From Rhynchopus euleeides (lineage: Eukaryota; Euglenozoa; Diplonemea; Diplonemida; Diplonemidae): a stretch of 64,000 nt of DNA. The notes beneath the pieces were generated by a model. That model was not told the origin of the DNA. It saw only the letters and a program-made list of their open reading frames with translations, and did no database searches. The stretch spans positions 1,054,001 to 1,118,000 of the forward strand of contig OY723252.1 of NCBI GenBank assembly GCA_963210315.1, given 5' to 3'. Positions 61,401 to 64,000 of the stretch are shown piece after piece. Within the stretch, counting starts at the first letter, position 1. Each line of letters opens with the position of its first letter. The position numbers and the translations under genes are program-made.

Positions 61401-64000
61401 TCGAAATTTGCCCTTGTGTCAACCAGTGGCAAAATTTTCGGAAAATCGGGAAAAATCAGGAAAATCCGGAGAACCGGACACCCTCCTAGATTCTGGGGGG
61501 GTGAAACGGCGGAAAAATTTTTGGGGTGTTTTTGGGTGAAAAACCGGGCAACCTGGGCCCTTTGGGACCACATAGGCCAGGAAAGGCCAAAATTTTCGAT
61601 TTTTTTCGGAAATTTTTCGGTTTTTCAGAGTGTGGCAGTCCGCAGATACAGATTTTCGGGTCGGAAAAAAAATTTTTTTTTCGACCCAAAAAAATCGGAT
61701 TTTTTCGGGGAGGGTCTCCGGTGGCCCCCCCTGGATTTCCTGATTTTTCCCGATTTTTCCTGATTTTCGGATTTTGCTCGAAATTTGCCCTTGTGTCAAC
61801 CAGTGGCAAAATTTTCGGAAAATCGGGAAAAATCAGGAAAATCCGGAGAACCGGACACCCTCCTAGATTCTGGGGGGGTGAAACGGCGGAAAAATTTTTG
61901 GGGTGTTTTTGGGTGAAAAACCGGGCAACCTGGGCCCTTTGGGACCACATAGGCCAGGAAAGGCCAAAATTTTCGATTTTTTTCGGAAATTTTTCGGTTT
62001 TTCAGAGTGTGGCAGTCCGCAGATACAGATTTTCGGGTCGGAAAAAAAATTTTTTTTTCGACCCAAAAAAATCGGATTTTTTCGGGGAGGGTCTCCGGTG
62101 GCCCCCCCTGGATTTCCTGATTTTTCCCGATTTTTCCTGATTTTCGGATTTTGCTCGAAATTTGCCCTTGTGTCAACCAGTGGCAAAATTTTCGGAAAAT
62201 CGGGAAAAATCAGGAAAATCCGGAGAACCGGACACCCTCCTAGATTCTGGGGGGGTGAAACGGCGGAAAAATTTTTGGGGTGTTTTTGGGTGAAAAACCG
62301 GGCAACCTGGGCCCTTTGGGACCACATAGGCCAGGAAAGGCCAAAATTTTCGATTTTTTTCGGAAATTTTTCGGTTTTTCAGAGTGTGGCAGTCCGCAGA
62401 TACAGATTTTCGGGTCGGAAAAAAAATTTTTTTTTCGACCCAAAAAAATCGGATTTTTTCGGGGAGGGTCTCCGGTGGCCCCCCCTGGATTTCCTGATTT
62501 TTCCCGATTTTTCCTGATTTTCGGATTTTGCTCGAAATTTGCCCTTGTGTCAACCAGTGGCAAAATTTTCGGAAAATCGGGAAAAATCAGGAAAATCCGG
62601 AGAACCGGACACCCTCCTAGATTCTGGGGGGGTGAAACGGCGGAAAAATTTTTGGGGTGTTTTTGGGTGAAAAACCGGGCAACCTGGGCCCTTTGGGACC
62701 ACATAGGCCAGGAAAGGCCAAAATTTTCGATTTTTTTCGGAAATTTTTCGGTTTTTCAGAGTGTGGCAGTCCGCAGATACAGATTTTCGGGTCGGAAAAA
62801 AAATTTTTTTTTCGACCCAAAAAAATCGGATTTTTTCGGGGAGGGTCTCCGGTGGCCCCCCCTGGATTTCCTGATTTTTCCCGATTTTTCCTGATTTTCG
62901 GATTTTGCTCGAAATTTGCCCTTGTGTCAACCAGTGGCAAAATTTTCGGAAAATCGGGAAAAATCAGGAAAATCCGGAGAACCGGACACCCTCCTAGATT
63001 CTGGGGGGGTGAAACGGCGGAAAAATTTTTGGGGTGTTTTTGGGTGAAAAACCGGGCAACCTGGGCCCTTTGGGACCACATAGGCCAGGAAAGGCCAAAA
63101 TTTTCGATTTTTTTCGGAAATTTTTCGGTTTTTCAGAGTGTGGCAGTCCGCAGATACAGATTTTCGGGTCGGAAAAAAAATTTTTTTTTCGACCCAAAAA
63201 AATCGGATTTTTTCGGGGAGGGTCTCCGGTGGCCCCCCCTGGATTTCCTGATTTTTCCCGATTTTTCCTGATTTTCGGATTTTGCTCGAAATTTGCCCTT
63301 GTGTCAACCAGTGGCAAAATTTTCGGAAAATCGGGAAAAATCAGGAAAATCCGGAGAACCGGACACCCTCCTAGATTCTGGGGGGGTGAAACGGCGGAAA
63401 AATTTTTGGGGTGTTTTTGGGTGAAAAACCGGGCAACCTGGGCCCTTTGGGACCACATAGGCCAGGAAAGGCCAAAATTTTCGATTTTTTTCGGAAATTT
63501 TTCGGTTTTTCAGAGTGTGGCAGTCCGCAGATACAGATTTTCGGGTCGGAAAAAAAATTTTTTTTTCGACCCAAAAAAATCGGATTTTTTCGGGGAGGGT
63601 CTCCGGTGGCCCCCCCTGGATTTCCTGATTTTTCCCGATTTTTCCTGATTTTCGGATTTTGCTCGAAATTTGCCCTTGTGTCAACCAGTGGCAAAATTTT
63701 CGGAAAATCGGGAAAAATCAGGAAAATCCGGAGAACCGGACACCCTCCTAGATTCTGGGGGGGTGAAACGGCGGAAAAATTTTTGGGGTGTTTTTGGGTG
63801 AAAAACCGGGCAACCTGGGCCCTTTGGGACCACATAGGCCAGGAAAGGCCAAAATTTTCGATTTTTTTCGGAAATTTTTCGGTTTTTCAGAGTGTGGCAG
63901 TCCGCAGATACAGATTTTCGGGTCGGAAAAAAAATTTTTTTTTCGACCCAAAAAAATCGGATTTTTTCGGGGAGGGTCTCCGGTGGCCCCCCCTGGATTT
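58491..64000. repeat. 377-bp satellite array, continuing past the window
   Basis: About 14.6 head-to-tail units of 377 bp, starting CGGCGGAAAAATTTTTGGGG. Each unit is A/T-rich with many AAAATTTT and TTCGGAAA blocks and one A8-T9 tract. By eye the units are identical apart from the end of the first unit and a single A-to-T change in the A-T tract near 60917. Both strands give recurring open frames of 126-204 codons, an effect of the repeat (377 is not a multiple of 3). A centromeric, subtelomeric or other heterochromatic satellite is plausible. Confidence 0.95.

Noticed and set aside
58444-63951. Recurring frames of 126, 154 and 204 codons in the last 5.5 kb
   Set aside because: They repeat every 377 bp on both strands and overlap each other, because the satellite has few stops. 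No protein-like composition.

Overview
The window looks like nuclear DNA of a unicellular eukaryote, probably a microalga or other protist. It has GC-rich coding exons with GT-AG introns, long non-coding stretches, a plant-like full-size ABCD transporter, a LINE, a tyrosine-recombinase retroelement, fold-back elements and a satellite. TGA and TAG both end plausible reading frames. A chromerid-like alveolate is my best guess, but nothing here proves it. No rRNA, tRNA, CRISPR array or bacterial operon was recognised.

Layout. Positions 1-623 (minus strand) hold a 3'-truncated exon with 35-residue ankyrin repeats. Positions 1613-35196 are one large tandem array, H1-E1-H2-E2-H3. H is a 7.49-kb host segment: a fold-back element, a MITE-like element, a secreted/multi-pass membrane protein gene and a small Cys/His-rich protein gene. 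E is a 5.5-kb retroelement carrying gag-like, tyrosine recombinase and RT-RNase H regions. The H copies look identical. E2 differs from E1 by exactly one extra 90-bp repeat unit.

Positions 35197-43700 hold a LINE on the minus strand. Its ORF1 is a coiled-coil protein and its ORF2 encodes OTU protease, APE endonuclease, RT, a zinc knuckle and RNase H. ORF1 and ORF2 lie in the same frame, separated by one TAG. Positions 45484-50903 (minus) hold a three-exon gene for a 1300-residue double ABCD-type transporter. An 855-bp insertion with a 17-bp target duplication sits inside its first ATP-binding domain, and its edges form in-frame splice sites, so it looks like a newly made intron. Positions 51811-52386 (minus) encode a small acidic-tailed protein. 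Positions 54270-57464 (minus) encode a long acidic repeat protein. From 58491 to the window end there are 14.6 near-identical copies of a 377-bp satellite.

Reading as a whole: the genes do not form one pathway. The strongest signals are structural. They are a retroelement lying exactly at the junctions of a host tandem amplification, and an intron that appears to have been born from an insertion.
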